Source: Streptomyces fumanus
GTDB lineage: Bacteria > Actinomycetota > Actinomycetes > Streptomycetales > Streptomycetaceae
Length of the DNA: 64,000 nt
Assembly: GCF_014655295.1 (NCBI RefSeq)
Contig: NZ_BNBI01000005.1
Coordinates: forward strand, 62,001 to 126,000
Reading direction: 5' to 3'
The notes under the pieces were generated by a model. That model ran no database searches, was not told where the DNA came from, and worked only from the letters and a program-made list of their open reading frames with translations. Shown here piece after piece: positions 9,105-17,999 of the stretch. The stretch's first letter is position 1; every line of letters starts with the position of its first letter. Made by a program: the position numbers and the translations under genes.

Positions 9105-11438
9105 TTATCGAGTTGCGCCTCGGGAGCACGTTCCGCACGCGGTACGGCCTCCTCTGAGGCTGGTCAGGGTGAGGGTGATGGCCGTGCTGCACCTGCAGCG
9201 GCAGCGCCACCGGTCGGTGGTCTTCCCCGGATAGGGCTCCAACGGCTCGAACCCGGCGGCGCGTGCCTCCGCGGCGGCTGTCGCGGGATCGGTTCGGCCA
9301 CCGGATCGGGGGCACTTCTTGCAGCCGGTGGTTCCCGACCGGACGGATGACAGGCGCGTCATGACCTCGTTTCCGCAAGAACAGCGGCAGCGCCAACGGT
9401 CCGTGGTACGCCCGGGGTACGGCTCCAGCGGCTCGAACCCGGCCGCTCGTACTTCGGCGGACGCACGCTCGTCGGTTGCCGAGTTGAGGGCACAGAACCG
9501 GCAGCCCTTCGAACCGCTGTTGACGTTGGAGTAGGTGGGGCTGGTTTCGCGACCGCATGTGGTGCAGCGGCACCGCCACGGTGTTTGGCTGCCCGGGTAG
9601 GGTTCCAGCGGTTGGAGTCCGGCCGCGCGCATGGTTTCTTGGGCCTTCGGCGCGTTCGTGGCGGCGCGTTTCGCCTGGGTTCCCTTTGCCCGGCAGACGC
9701 GACAGCGCTGGCCCGCGTTACGGACGGCATTGAACGAAGGACGCCCCTCGTGCCCGCAGGTCATGCAGCGCGAGGGCCAAGTCGCGTTGGTGCGGCCGGG
9801 ATAGGGCACGAGTGGCTCGTATCCGCAAGCCCGCATCTCAGCGGCTGCGGCCTCCGCGTCGATGAGGACCGCGGCACGTGGTCGGCCGCCAACTCGGGGC
9901 GCATAGGGTTTTTCTGCGCTCGGTGTTTCCTCATCGACCATGGCCCAGACCTCGGCCGCCGTGATGCGAGCTGCGGAGCAGGTCTCGGTCCAGCCGTTCG
10001 GCATGACGTCGCTCGTGAGGAAAGGAACGAGTCCGGCCTGATGCAGGCGGCCCAGCACGGCCTGCTCGACGTCGTAGGCGGCTGCGCCGGTGGTGTAGTC
10101 ACGGGCCTGATGCAGTCGCCAACCCTGGCGTTCGTGTTGGATGAGGCGAGAGGTGTAGCCGGTGCAGGCACCGATCCCGATCTTGACGGCTTTCCACTCC
10201 TGGTGGGTGATCACGTAAACCTTCGACGGTCCTGACAGGTCGATGCCGTGGGTGGCACAGAACTTGCACCCTCCACCAGCACGAATCTTCATGAGCGTCG
10301 GGGAGACCTCGTTGCCGCAGGTTGTGCAACGGCACCGCCACGCCGTCACCGAGGTGGCATAGGGCTCCAGCGGCTCCAGCCCGGCCGCGCGCATGGCAGC
10401 CACCGCGGTGCCCGGGTCGGTCTTTCTACCCGCTGCTGCCCTCACGTCGGCACAGTGCCGACAGCCGCCCTGGCCCGCCAGAATGCCGCCCAGACTTGGT
10501 GACGTCTCACGCCCACAGCCGTTGCAGCGACACCGCCACGCCTTGTCACGACGCCCGGCGTACGGTTCGAGCGGTTCCAGGTCGGCGGCACGCATGAGGG
10601 CCTCGGCTTCGTCCGCGGGCCAGCGGCGTCGGCCACCCGGGGAGGGAGGGCAGTACGGGCAGGCCCGAAGGCCGCGCCTGAGGTTGCTCAACCTGATCTC
10701 GACATCTCGGCCGCACGGGAGGTGGCGGCAGTGCCACAGCCCGCTCGGTCCCGGGTAGGACTCCAGCGGCTCGAGGTCGAAGTCCTTCGCCTCAATTGCG
10801 GCCCGGTCGCCGTCCGTGCGAGGCAGTTCGCGGCGACGCGACCATGCCCGGCTGATGCCCTGCCCGGCGTTCTTGCGCCCGCACGGGCCGCAGCCCCCTT
10901 GTCCGCCCTTGACCGACCCATGAGTGGGTGTCCCGATCGTGCCGCATGTTGTGCAGCGGCACCGCCAGGGCATGTCGGTCCCGGGATAGGGCTCCAACGG
11001 TTCCAGACCCGCCGATCTCATGAGCGCGGCGGCCTGGTCCGGATCGACCGGCGCGTTCGGCGCGCACCATCGGCACGGTCCCCCTCCGCGTTTGATGTAC
11101 GAGTAGCGCGGCTTGACCTCCCGACCGCACGACACGTGCCGGCAGCGCCAAGGGGGTGTCGCCCCGGGATACGGCTCCAGCGGTTCCAGGCCGGCCGAGC
11201 GCATCAACGCCACCGCCTCCTCCGGAGGAATCGATGCCGTGCCTGAGCAGTACCGGCAGCCGCCCTGCCGGCCCGCGGCAATGTTGCCCAGCCGCGGTGA
11301 CACTTCTCTCCCGCACGCTTCATGGCGGCAGCGCCAGGGCTTATCACTTCCTGGATAGGGCTCCAGTGGTTCGAGCCCGGCACCCCGCAGAATCAGCACC
11401 GGATCGCGTGAATCCTTCCGCGGACGTCCCGTCGCCAC
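9105..11438 (-). CDS. Ten-module zinc-ribbon protein with embedded GIY-YIG-like nuclease
   Basis: 777 residues. GTG at 11438 is chosen because GAAGGAGG lies four bases upstream; a TTG at 11495 has no such site. The protein is built of ten ~65-75 residue modules, each with an LEPLEPYPG-like start, a W-RC-R line, CxxCG, ~20 residues, and a closing CxxC (the last two modules have slightly altered first cysteine pairs). Six modules precede and four follow a ~90-residue segment with KVYVITHQEWKAVKIGIG, an Arg, a His-containing turn and a conserved Glu, the pattern of GIY-YIG nucleases of the T5orf172/MUG113 type. The modules look like zinc ribbons or treble clefs, suited to nucleic-acid binding. 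Monocistronic; function unknown. Confidence 0.8.
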   Translation of the reverse strand: MATGRPRKDSRDPVLILRGAGLEPLEPYPGSDKPWRCRHEACGREVSPRLGNIAAGRQGGCRYCSGTASIPPEEAVALMRSAGLEPLEPYPGATPPWRCRHVSCGREVKPRYSYIKRGGGPCRWCAPNAPVDPDQAAALMRSAGLEPLEPYPGTDMPWRCRCTTCGTIGTPTHGSVKGGQGGCGPCGRKNAGQGISRAWSRRRELPRTDGDRAAIEAKDFDLEPLESYPGPSGLWHCRHLPCGRDVEIRLSNLRRGLRACPYCPPSPGGRRRWPADEAEALMRAADLEPLEPYAGRRDKAWRCRCNGCGRETSPSLGGILAGQGGCRHCADVRAAAGRKTDPGTAVAAMRAAGLEPLEPYATSVTAWRCRCTTCGNEVSPTLMKIRAGGGCKFCATHGIDLSGPSKVYVITHQEWKAVKIGIGACTGYTSRLIQHERQGWRLHQARDYTTGAAAYDVEQAVLGRLHQAGLVPFLTSDVMPNGWTETCSAARITAAEVWAMVDEETPSAEKPYAPRVGGRPRAAVLIDAEAAAAEMRACGYEPLVPYPGRTNATWPSRCMTCGHEGRPSFNAVRNAGQRCRVCRAKGTQAKRAATNAPKAQETMRAAGLQPLEPYPGSQTPWRCRCTTCGRETSPTYSNVNSGSKGCRFCALNSATDERASAEVRAAGFEPLEPYPGRTTDRWRCRCSCGNEVMTRLSSVRSGTTGCKKCPRSGGRTDPATAAAEARAAGFEPLEPYPGKTTDRWRCRCRCSTAITLTLTSLRGGRTACGTCSRGATR

Positions 11439-11544
11439 CCGGCCTCCTTCTGAAGTACCCGCTTCCGGGGCGAGGATCGCACGCGGCACTGACAATGGCC
11501 TTGTTCACATCAGGAGCTTGGGGCGGTTCGGCGATGTGGGCGAC

Positions 11545-11937
11545 TCACTGGGCGGCGGTGGCGAACGCGACACGGTGTCCGGCCTGACAGGCTCTGATCC
11601 CCAGGCCGATGGCCAGGTTGGTCTTGCCGGTGCCAGGCAGCCTTGGGACGATCACATTCTCCTTGCCGACGACGAAGTCCAGCGTCCCCAGATGCCCGAT
11701 GACCTCGCGCTTGACGGACCGCTGGTGATCGAAGTCGAAGTCCTCCAGCGACTTGCGGGAGGGGAAACGGGCAGCCCGGATACGTCCCTCGGCTCCGTGA
11801 CTGTCGCGGGCGGTGACCTCCCTCTGCAGGCAGGCGGCCAGATACTCCTCATGACTCCAGCCCTCGTCACGGGCCCTCTCGGCCAGACGAACGGCCGCAT
11901 CCCTCAGGGCCGGAGCTTTCGAGGTTTCCTTGAACAC
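11545..11937 (-). pseudogene. IS21-family IstB ATPase, truncated
   Basis: From a GTG at 11937 the frame gives a typical IstB N-terminus (ALRDAAVRLAERARDEGWSHEEYL) and P-loop (PGTGKTNLAIGLG, with Pro replacing the usual first Gly neighbourhood). The frame stops at TGA 11545 where intact IstB proteins read on (AQW becomes AQ-stop), about halfway through the protein. No istA is present. It is a decayed insertion-sequence helper whose 5' end abuts the next broken gene. Confidence 0.8.
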
Positions 11938-11944
11938 GCTCGTG

Positions 11945-12602
11945 GTGCTCACGCAGGACCAACGGAGCCTCCTCACTGCTATCGCCGACCCGTGGCTCGA
12001 GGCAGGCGAGTGGCCGCCGTGGGCCTACGTCCAGCACTACTTCGAATCAGCGTGGCGGGGACGCCGACGCCACCTTCCAGTCACTGCCGCACGTGGGTAG
12101 CGAAGTACCGTAAGCCTCGGGCTACTACCAGTACCGGCACGCCATCGAACTCGCCTTGAAGTGGAACATCCGGTTGGTTGCGGCTTGTCTGCGTCGAGAC
12201 GGCGTGTCGGTGCCGCCCGAGGAACTCGACAGCTTTCTAACGACGTCCCATGCGATCGCGCATCTGGCGGATCGGTTGAACCAGTACCTCGGCCGGTTGA
12301 TGCCACCTCCGAACGACCGGATCGATCCGGCCACTCAAGGCACCCTGGACTGGCTGCACCAGCTCGACGAGAAGGGGCAGACCTTCCGATACGGCACGGT
12401 GAGGGGTGGCAAGGGACAGGGGTTGGTGCGGGCGCGGCCGAACCAGCAGAGGGTCGACTTCGACGCGGACGTCCGGCGTCTGCATGATGCCGCTTGGATG
12501 CTGTACGCAGGCTGTTCCGGTGTCCTCGACGCGCACGCGGAGAACCAAGCCGAGTACTACGCGGAGTACGACGTCGAGATGCCGTCCGCCATGGACTACT
12601 GA
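11945..12602 (+). pseudogene. Hypothetical protein with HEPN-like C-terminal half, broken
   Basis: A GTG at 11945 opens a protein-like stretch (AIADPWLEAGEWPPWAYVQHYFES) that runs into a frameshift near the G-run at 12055-12062. The following codons (GDADATFQSLPHVGSEV) end at TAA 12111, and the same frame then continues as YYQYRHAIELALKWNIR to the TGA at 12600. The second part, with the HAIELALK helix and TSHAIAHLADRL, resembles HEPN proteins, but no clear Rx4-6H RNase motif is seen. A TTG at 12156 could still start the C-terminal 148 residues. One frameshift plus one stop argues for a pseudogene. Confidence 0.45.
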
Positions 12603-12646
12603 AAGCCCTGCGGCGGTGGCCCCGCGCCGTCTGGGAGGATGCAGCC

Positions 12647-12931
12647 ATGAAGGCCGACGTCCAGGCGGCCTGCGACGTCTTCGCCCGCCTGCTGTCCCAC
12701 ACCCTTCCGTACACCGACTGCATGGTCGGTGACGACCATGTACTGCTGCGCCTCCACGGCGATCTCGAGACGGCTTCCCTCTATCCCTTGGCCACAGCGG
12801 GTATGAACGCCTACGTCTCCGGGCCGCAGGACCGTCGGCGGCTCACTGGGGAAGTCGCCGACGGTCCCACAGGAGCACAGGTTGTAGAAACCGTCTTTGG
12901 GCGTCTGCGCCAGTCTAGGACGGACGCGTAA
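12647..12931 (+). CDS. Small hypothetical protein, 94 aa
   Basis: ATG at 12647 preceded by GGGAGG at eight bases. The product is soluble, slightly acidic, with a Cys-rich N-terminal helix (DVQAACDVFARLL) and a repeated beta-like LLRLHGDLE segment. No family recognised. It lies 44 bases after the broken HEPN-like gene on the same strand and ends before a strong bidirectional hairpin. Confidence 0.6.
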   Translation: MKADVQAACDVFARLLSHTLPYTDCMVGDDHVLLRLHGDLETASLYPLATAGMNAYVSGPQDRRRLTGEVADGPTGAQVVETVFGRLRQSRTDA

Positions 12932-13013
12932 TGCCAGGTCAGCGCTCTCGACCCGAGGAGGTCGACGTAGTTGGTGACATCTGCGTGACAGCGCTTGTGA
13001 GGGTTTGTGTGAG

Positions 13014-13053
13014 ACGACGAGGCCCCGCCGGGTACCCGGCGGGGCCTCGTCGT
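13014..13053. terminator. Perfect 19-bp hairpin between convergent genes
   Basis: Two 19-base arms, ACGACGAGGCCCCGCCGGG and its exact complement, separated by TA. It sits between the 12647-12931 gene (plus) and the HTH gene ending at 13061 (minus), so it can terminate both; there is no U-tract, as usual in Streptomyces. Confidence 0.8.
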
Positions 13054-13060
13054 AGCGGTC

Positions 13061-13336
13061 CTAGGATGTCGAATGGCCCCCAACGCTGGCATCGTTGTAC
13101 TCCGGAACTCCGCTCTCGAGTACGCGGAGCAGAGATGCCGTGACGACGCGCGTCTTGCGGCCGATGCGTAGCACGCGGCAGGGAAACTGCCCGCTGCGGA
13201 TCAGGTCGTATCCCTTTGCACGTGAGAATCCGAACGCTTTTGAGGCGTCCTCCACGCTCGCCGTTCCGTTCCAGGTGGCGAGGATGTGGGCAGAGCTAAA
13301 GGGAGGGGTCAGGGCCTCGTCGATTCCTGTGTGCAT
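13061..13336 (-). CDS. Excisionase / AlpA-like HTH DNA-binding protein
   Basis: 91 residues from ATG 13336 (an upstream in-frame codon at 13393 gives a longer non-conserved leader). Core SVEDASKAFGFSRAKGYDLIRSGQFPCRVLRIGRKTRVVTASLLRVLE is the standard winged-helix pattern of actinomycete excisionases and small MerR-like regulators (helix-turn-helix, then a wing with R-IGR-TRV). Such genes normally precede an integrase; none is in the window, so this is probably a leftover of an integrative element. Confidence 0.75.
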   Translation of the reverse strand: MHTGIDEALTPPFSSAHILATWNGTASVEDASKAFGFSRAKGYDLIRSGQFPCRVLRIGRKTRVVTASLLRVLESGVPEYNDASVGGHSTS

Positions 13337-14201
13337 CCGAGTTCTTTCGTCTTGACGGCGGTTACCACCCCATTCCGGACCTACGGAGGTCACTCGCGCA
13401 GATGCTCGGGGCGACCGTCAATACTCCGTACCATCGCCGGTTTGGCTAACCGGCGGTTCTGGACTATGTTGTCCCGCTTCCCGCAGAGAACTGCCTCTGG
13501 CGGCGTGAAAGTCCGACCGCGGAAGGGAGTGAGTTGTGTCCAGCGAGTGATGCCATTCGGGGCGCTGAATGAAACGGCAGTGGTCACGCAGTACGAATTG
13601 CAGCGCATCTGTTACCAGTTGAGTACGTCATGAAGTCGTCCACCTGGGAGCCTTGACCTGCATCGATGCGGAGTTCCCGGTCTCTGACCTGCGCGGATAT
13701 GTCTTTCAGCGTGATTCGGAATCGTGCCGCGTTACGCCGTCGATTCTCCCCATGATCTCCCCGCGGCCGTTGATACTCCCCAGATTCTCTCCAGATCGCG
13801 ACGTTGTGGCGACCCTAGGGCACGGGACGTCATGCCGCCGGAGGCGCTGCCTGGGGCACGTTGAGTGACTGCCGAGGGCAGGGCAGAAGCCCGGTGCTCA
13901 GCGGATGGGTGAAAGGCGTGAGTTCTCTGCTGTACCGCCGCAAGCAGTGCGAGCGACCAACCCGGCCTCACGTTCCTTGGGGCCGGGAACGCGGCTCGAC
14001 GCTCGTCGGCAGGGCCGCAACAAGCAGGAACTCGCCATCGAGGCCGCAGCGGAGAGCTGACCGACGGGACGGTGCGCCCGTACCGGCCGCCGTGACGCCA
14101 GCAACCGGTATGCGACACATCGCCGTGGCGTCGCCTCGCCGTGCAGTTCGCGGCACAGCTCGGGTAACGGCCAGAAGCAGTGGAAGCACTTGCTGGCCAC
14201 C
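13337..14201. other. 865 bases without a recognisable gene
   Basis: Short open frames exist on both strands but none shows a protein family, a good ribosome binding site and codon bias together. The right end abuts the trailer (degenerate) end of CRISPR array A. It may be decayed coding DNA. Confidence 0.5.
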
Positions 14202-15450
14202 GGCTCACCTCCGCTCGCGCGGAGAGAACCTCGCCGACACGTTCAACGAGTACTCCACGATCGGCTCACCTCCGCTCGCGCGGAGAGGACGACACCGCCC
14301 GCACCGTCGCGGTCCTCTCCACCGGCTCACCTCCGCTCGCGCGGAGAGGACGGGTGGTGCGTTCACTGCGTGTTCCCCCGGGGCGGCTCACCTCCGCTCG
14401 CGCGGAAAGGACCCCACCCATCGCCGGTGCGTGGAGCTGCGGTTCGGCTCACCTCCGCTCGCGCGATGAGGACCGCCAGGCCGACGCGATCCTGGTGGAG
14501 CGGAACGGCTCACCTCCGCTCGCGCGGAGAGGACAGCGCGCGCCGGTACGCGCGGTCGGTCATGTGCGGCTCACCTCCGCTCGCGCGGAGAGGACGGTGG
14601 CGTGGTGGCCTCGGGTGCGGCGGATGGCGGCTCACCTCCGCTCGCGCGGAGAGGACCTCGTGAGGCACCCCGGCACGAAGGAGAATGACGGCTCACCTCC
14701 GCTCGCGCGGAGAGGACACCCGGAAGCGGCCGACGGGACGGCCCTCACGCGGCTCACCTCCGCTCGCGCGGAGAGGACTCCGTGGGCCCGCAGATGCTCA
14801 CCGCGATCGGCGGCTCACCTCCGCTCGCGCGGAGAGAACCCCACCACCGCCCCGGCGATCTCCTGCCGGGTCGGCTCACCTCCGCTCGCGCGGAGAGGAC
14901 CGAACGGAGAACACCAAGATGGCCATCAGCGCCGGCTCACCTCCGCTCGCGCGGAGAGGACGCGCGCTGCGCCTCCAACTCGGCGACCCGGGCCGGCTCA
15001 CCTCCGCTCGCGCGGAGAGGACTCGAAGTCCGTGTGACCAGGAATGAGGTCCGGCGGCTCACCTTCGCTCGCGCGGAGAGGACGCGCAGCTCGTCCACCG
15101 CGACTACGACCCGGGCCGGCTCACCTCCGCTCGCGCGGAGAGGACACGGCCAGCACCGGCACCGACGTGTCCTGCAACGGCTCACCTCCGCTCGCGCGGA
15201 GAGGACGTGACGTTCCACCGGTTGTCGATGCCGAGCTTCGGCTCACCTCCGCTCGCGCGGAGAGGACGGTTGCAGGGCGTAGCCGAGGCCGAAACAGACC
15301 GGCTCACCTCCGCTCGCGCGGAGAGGACCACGGGGCGGGCTACCGGCGCCGCCAACCCGGCGGCTCACCTCCGCTCGCGCGGAGAGGACACCCCCGACGA
15401 GGTGCGTACTGCTCTCCGGTCCGGCTCACCTCCGCTCGCGCGGAGAGGAC
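14202..15450 (-). CRISPR. Type I-E CRISPR array A, 21 repeats / 20 spacers
   Basis: A 28-base repeat (starts GGCTCACCTCCG, ends GCGCGGAGAGGAC) recurs at 14202, 14263, 14324 and then every 61 bases to 15423, with one 62-base step at 15056-15118. Spacers are 33 bases (one of 34). Read on the minus strand the repeat has the usual I-E layout GTCCTC...GTGAGCC, so crRNA is made leftward and the leader end is at 15450. Consistent with this, repeat variants cluster at the left: 14202 (GAGAGAAC), 14385 (GGAAAGG), 14446 (GCGATGAGG); 14812 and 15056 have single changes. The array starts only 17 bases after the cas2 stop, leaving no room for a normal leader. Confidence 0.97.
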
Positions 15451-15467
15451 CTTTGCGACCTGCAGAG

Positions 15468-15779
15468 TTAGAAGGGCTTTGCTGTTTGTTGACCTTCTTC
15501 CCGGAACGCGACGAGAGTGAGGCCGTCGAAGTCGAGCGGGCTGCGACGCTGTTCTCCGGCTGTGCGGAGTTCGAATCCCTGCTCGTTGTCGCTGGGGTAG
15601 GCGAGGACGGCGGTGCCGTTGCGGACGCAGGCGGTGATGGAGGCCCAGAGTTCGTCGCGTACGCGGGCGGAGACGGTGCCCACGTAGAGCTCGGGAGTGA
15701 CTTCGAGGAGCCATCGGGTGAGGGCGCCGCGGAGATGGTCGGGGACGGCTGTGGTGGCGAGGACGGTCATCGAGGCCAT
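15468..15779 (-). CDS. cas2: Cas2e (CasB-type ssRNase fold, adaptation)
   Basis: 103 residues from ATG 15779, with GGAAGG ten bases upstream. Sequence is typical of actinomycete I-E Cas2: MTVLATTAVPDHLRGALTRW, LYVGTVSARVRDELW, then GFELRTAGEQRRSPLDFDGLTLV. Cas2 forms the dimeric core of the Cas1-Cas2 integrase. It ends 17 bases before array A. Because of the cas1 frameshift the cas1 frame reads straight into cas2, so the product may be made both alone and as a Cas1-Cas2 fusion. Confidence 0.92.
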   Translation of the reverse strand: MASMTVLATTAVPDHLRGALTRWLLEVTPELYVGTVSARVRDELWASITACVRNGTAVLAYPSDNEQGFELRTAGEQRRSPLDFDGLTLVAFREEGQQTAKPF

Positions 15780-15807
15780 GGGTGCCGTGCCTTCCAACTG
15801 AGGGTTG

Positions 15808-16781
15808 TCATGAGGCTCCGCCGTGGTTGGTGCCGCCGGGAATGGTGCCGGCCACGGGGTCCCACAGGTCGACGAGTTCCTCCTCGGGATCGGGTTCTGG
15901 CGGTCGCCGTCCGGGTCGAGGAGGCACTGGACGTCATGGATGATGCGCGGCAGGAGCCGGAAGAGGCGCAGACCGTTGCGGAAGGAGCGGCGTGCCTCGG
16001 CCTCCGGGTTGGCCGAGGCATTGAGGGAGAACGCCAGCGGGATGGTCAGCTCGGCCTTGTAGAGGTCGGCGACGTCATAGACGAAGGCTTGCTGGTTCCC
16101 GCTGTGGACGAATCCCAGGGCGGGTGAGCAGCCAAGGGCGAGTACGGCCGCGTGGACGATGCCGTAGAGGCAGGTGTTCGCGGAGGAGAGAGCTAGGTTG
16201 ACGGGGTCCTGGGTGTCCCACTGCGCGGGATCGTAGCTGCGGCGGAAGCGGCCGATCTTGTACTGCTGGGCGAGGAGTCTGTACTGCGCCTTGACGCGCT
16301 GCCCTTCCATGCCGCGGAGTTGGGCCAGCGAGGTGCCGGGCGGCACGGAGCCTTTGCCGAAGCGCCGTTCGTACATGGCGGTGGCGACGGCGAGCCGTCG
16401 GCTGTCGTCTGCCCATGAACGGGCCTGGCGCTCGAGCCAGACGGTCGTGAGAGAGTCCGGCTGGGTCGCGGCGTAGCAGCGGACGCCGCCGGAACCGGTG
16501 ACGACCACGGTGGTGCCGTGGCGGGCCAGGGTGGCCAGGGCCCGGGCGGTGATGGAGGTGCCGGGGCCCAGGAGTACGCAGCTGAGTGCGGCGGTCGGCA
16601 GGTAGACGGTTTCTCTGCCCCGCCGATCGCTGGTCACTTCGGCCAGGACTCCGGTGTCGTCCTGCAGGACGCGGACGACGTCCAGGTAGAGGAACGACAG
16701 GGAGTCCGCGAAGCGGGGCAGCATGGCCACCGTGGGGGCGGCGAGTCTGCGGCGGCCGGCGGGGGTGGAAGGCGCGGTCAT
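15808..16781 (-). CDS. cas1: Cas1e integrase with C-terminal frameshift
   Basis: ATG 16781 overlaps the cas6e stop (ATGA). The protein shows Cas1e features: FADSLSFLYLDVVRV, GPGTSITARALATLARHG, ALSSANTCLYGIVHAAVLALGCSPALGFVHSG, FVYDVADLYKAE, with the His of FVHSG and the Asp residues of YDVAD matching catalytic positions. The residue at the place of the E. coli catalytic Glu appears to be His (CLYGIVH), common enough in this branch that I draw no conclusion. Near 15892 one base is missing: the other frame gives the expected tail DPEEELVDLWDPVAGTIPGG and a TGA at 15808-15810, whereas the actual frame runs on through cas2 to 15468 (438 residues in total). Confidence 0.88.
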
Positions 16782-17458
16782 GTTCGGGTGCCGCCTTCGC
16801 CAGTTCGGGCGGGGGCGATGGTGAGCAGGCCGCAGCCGTAGGCTTTGCCGCGTCCGATGCCGTCGATCAGTTTCTCCCGGAGTCGGTCGGGATCGATGAC
16901 CGCGGCGGTGCCGTCGAAGCGGGTACGGGCGTGGCGGATGCGCTGCTGGTCGGCGCCGCGTTGGCCGCGGATGCCGGTAGCGCTGTCGAGGGGCTGGGAG
17001 TGCAGGGTCAGCACCTTCAGGCCGGCGGTGTCGGCCTGCCGCATCCACCATTCGTCGGCGTGGGCGCCGGTGAGAGGGACGACGGCGGGGAGATCGTAGA
17101 GGGCGCGGGTGCTGGCTCCGGGCTTGCGGACGGGATTGGCGGTACAGCGGAAGTGGAGGTGCGCGCCGGAGCGCAGTGTGCTCAGGAGCGGGCCGATGTC
17201 CCGGACGGCCGCTGTGCCGTAGTCCTCGGGGAGCCGGGCGAGATCGGGCCGGTGGCGGGACTGCATGAGGATGTACGGGCCGGTGGGGGAGTCCTCCACG
17301 CGGTGCAGGACGCCCAGTGCCGCCCGTGGGTCGGGGCCGGCTCCGTCGGGGAAGAGGGACATGAGGCGGCGGTGCAGCCCGACGGCGTTGCCGAGGTCGC
17401 GTCGGGCGTCGCGGGAGGCGGGGTGAGGGGCGATCCGGGTCAGCCAGACGTCGTTCAT
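16778..17458 (-). CDS. cas6e: Cas6e crRNA endonuclease, locus 1
   Basis: 226 residues from ATG 17458, which overlaps the cas5e stub stop (ATGA). Cas6e features: N-terminal VWLTRIAPHP strand, GLHRRLMSLFPD with the conserved His, DYGTAAVRDIGPLL, and the C-terminal glycine-rich loop GIGRGKAYGCGLLTIAP that binds the repeat hairpin. It should cut the array A repeat. It is clearly homologous to but divergent from the locus 2 Cas6e (26270-26917), in line with the different repeat stem. Confidence 0.93.
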   Translation of the reverse strand: MNDVWLTRIAPHPASRDARRDLGNAVGLHRRLMSLFPDGAGPDPRAALGVLHRVEDSPTGPYILMQSRHRPDLARLPEDYGTAAVRDIGPLLSTLRSGAHLHFRCTANPVRKPGASTRALYDLPAVVPLTGAHADEWWMRQADTAGLKVLTLHSQPLDSATGIRGQRGADQQRIRHARTRFDGTAAVIDPDRLREKLIDGIGRGKAYGCGLLTIAPARTGEGGTRT

Positions 17459-17628
17459 GGACGGCTCTCCTCGCTGGTGTTCAAGTGGCGGCTGGCGTAC
17501 TCGCCGAGGGCCTGGAGGTAGTCCGTGCCGAGCCCGCCCCACTGAGGGGCGGGCGGGGTGACGGTGCGGCGGTACAGAGGCCGGGCACGGTAGCTGCGCC
17601 GGGTGGGGTGGAAGGCGACGGGCTGGTC
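17455..17628 (-). pseudogene. cas5e: cas5e stub (C-terminal ~57 residues)
   Basis: The frame carries only the end of Cas5e: PVAFHPTRRSYRARPLYRRTV and a GLGTDYLQALGEY tail, matching the last part of the intact copy at 25110-25946 (MSFAPLARQYRPRPLYRRAV). Upstream of ~17628 the frame enters unrelated, opposite-strand cas3 sequence. The stub remains translationally coupled to cas6e. Confidence 0.85.
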
Positions 17629-17631
17629 GTT

Positions 17632-17742
17632 GAGGCGGTGCTGTCGTTCTGGGCGGGCCTTCATGATCTGGGAAAGGGCACGCCGGTCTTCCAGGCGCAG
17701 GTGCCTTCACTATTCGACAAGGTGCGCGACGATGCGGACTGC
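17632..17742 (+). pseudogene. cas3 HD-domain fragment, inverted
   Basis: Plus-strand codons give VEAVLSFWAGLHDLGKGTPVF and then QAQVPSLFDKV, the HD signature region of Cas3 (compare VAFWAGLHDIGK in the intact gene at 18834). The fragment has no start or end and points against the neighbouring cas3 N-terminal fragment, so it records an inversion. Confidence 0.8.
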
Positions 17743-17867
17743 TCGGCAAACCGCTCACGAGCCGCAGCGGACAGCAGCACGTCCCACAGAATGCCGAAGA
17801 CCGCAGCATCGTCCAAGAGGTGGCATGTCATCGGGTACGCGCGCCCGAGACCACGCTCCAAGCCCCA
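17743..17867 (-). pseudogene. cas3 N-terminal fragment
   Basis: Minus-strand codons read WGLERGLGRAYPMTCHLLDD and AAVFGILWDVLLSAAARERFAEQ, the start of an actinomycete Cas3 (compare RLWGKAAGLG...LICHLLDAAAV at 18834). It then runs into the antisense of the HD fragment. Together with the cas5e stub this marks the ends of a deletion that removed the body of cas3, cas8e, cse2 and cas7e from locus 1. Confidence 0.8.
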
Positions 17868-17999
17868 GAGCCTGGGGTCAGGACAGCTACAAGGCGCGCT
17901 TTTTCTTGATGCTTCGTCACAGCGATCCCCCTATCAGAAGGCGCTGACAATGCGCTCTGACCAGGAGTAACACCTCATCAGCGTCGGCACACCGAAGTC

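Noticed and set aside
13061..13336. Integrase attachment site near the excisionase-like gene
   Set aside because: No integrase, tRNA gene or direct repeat pair could be found, so no att site is called.
14180..15520. Repetitive protein-like frames over array A
   Set aside because: They are translations of CRISPR repeats (SPPLARRG pattern); the 61-base period explains them.
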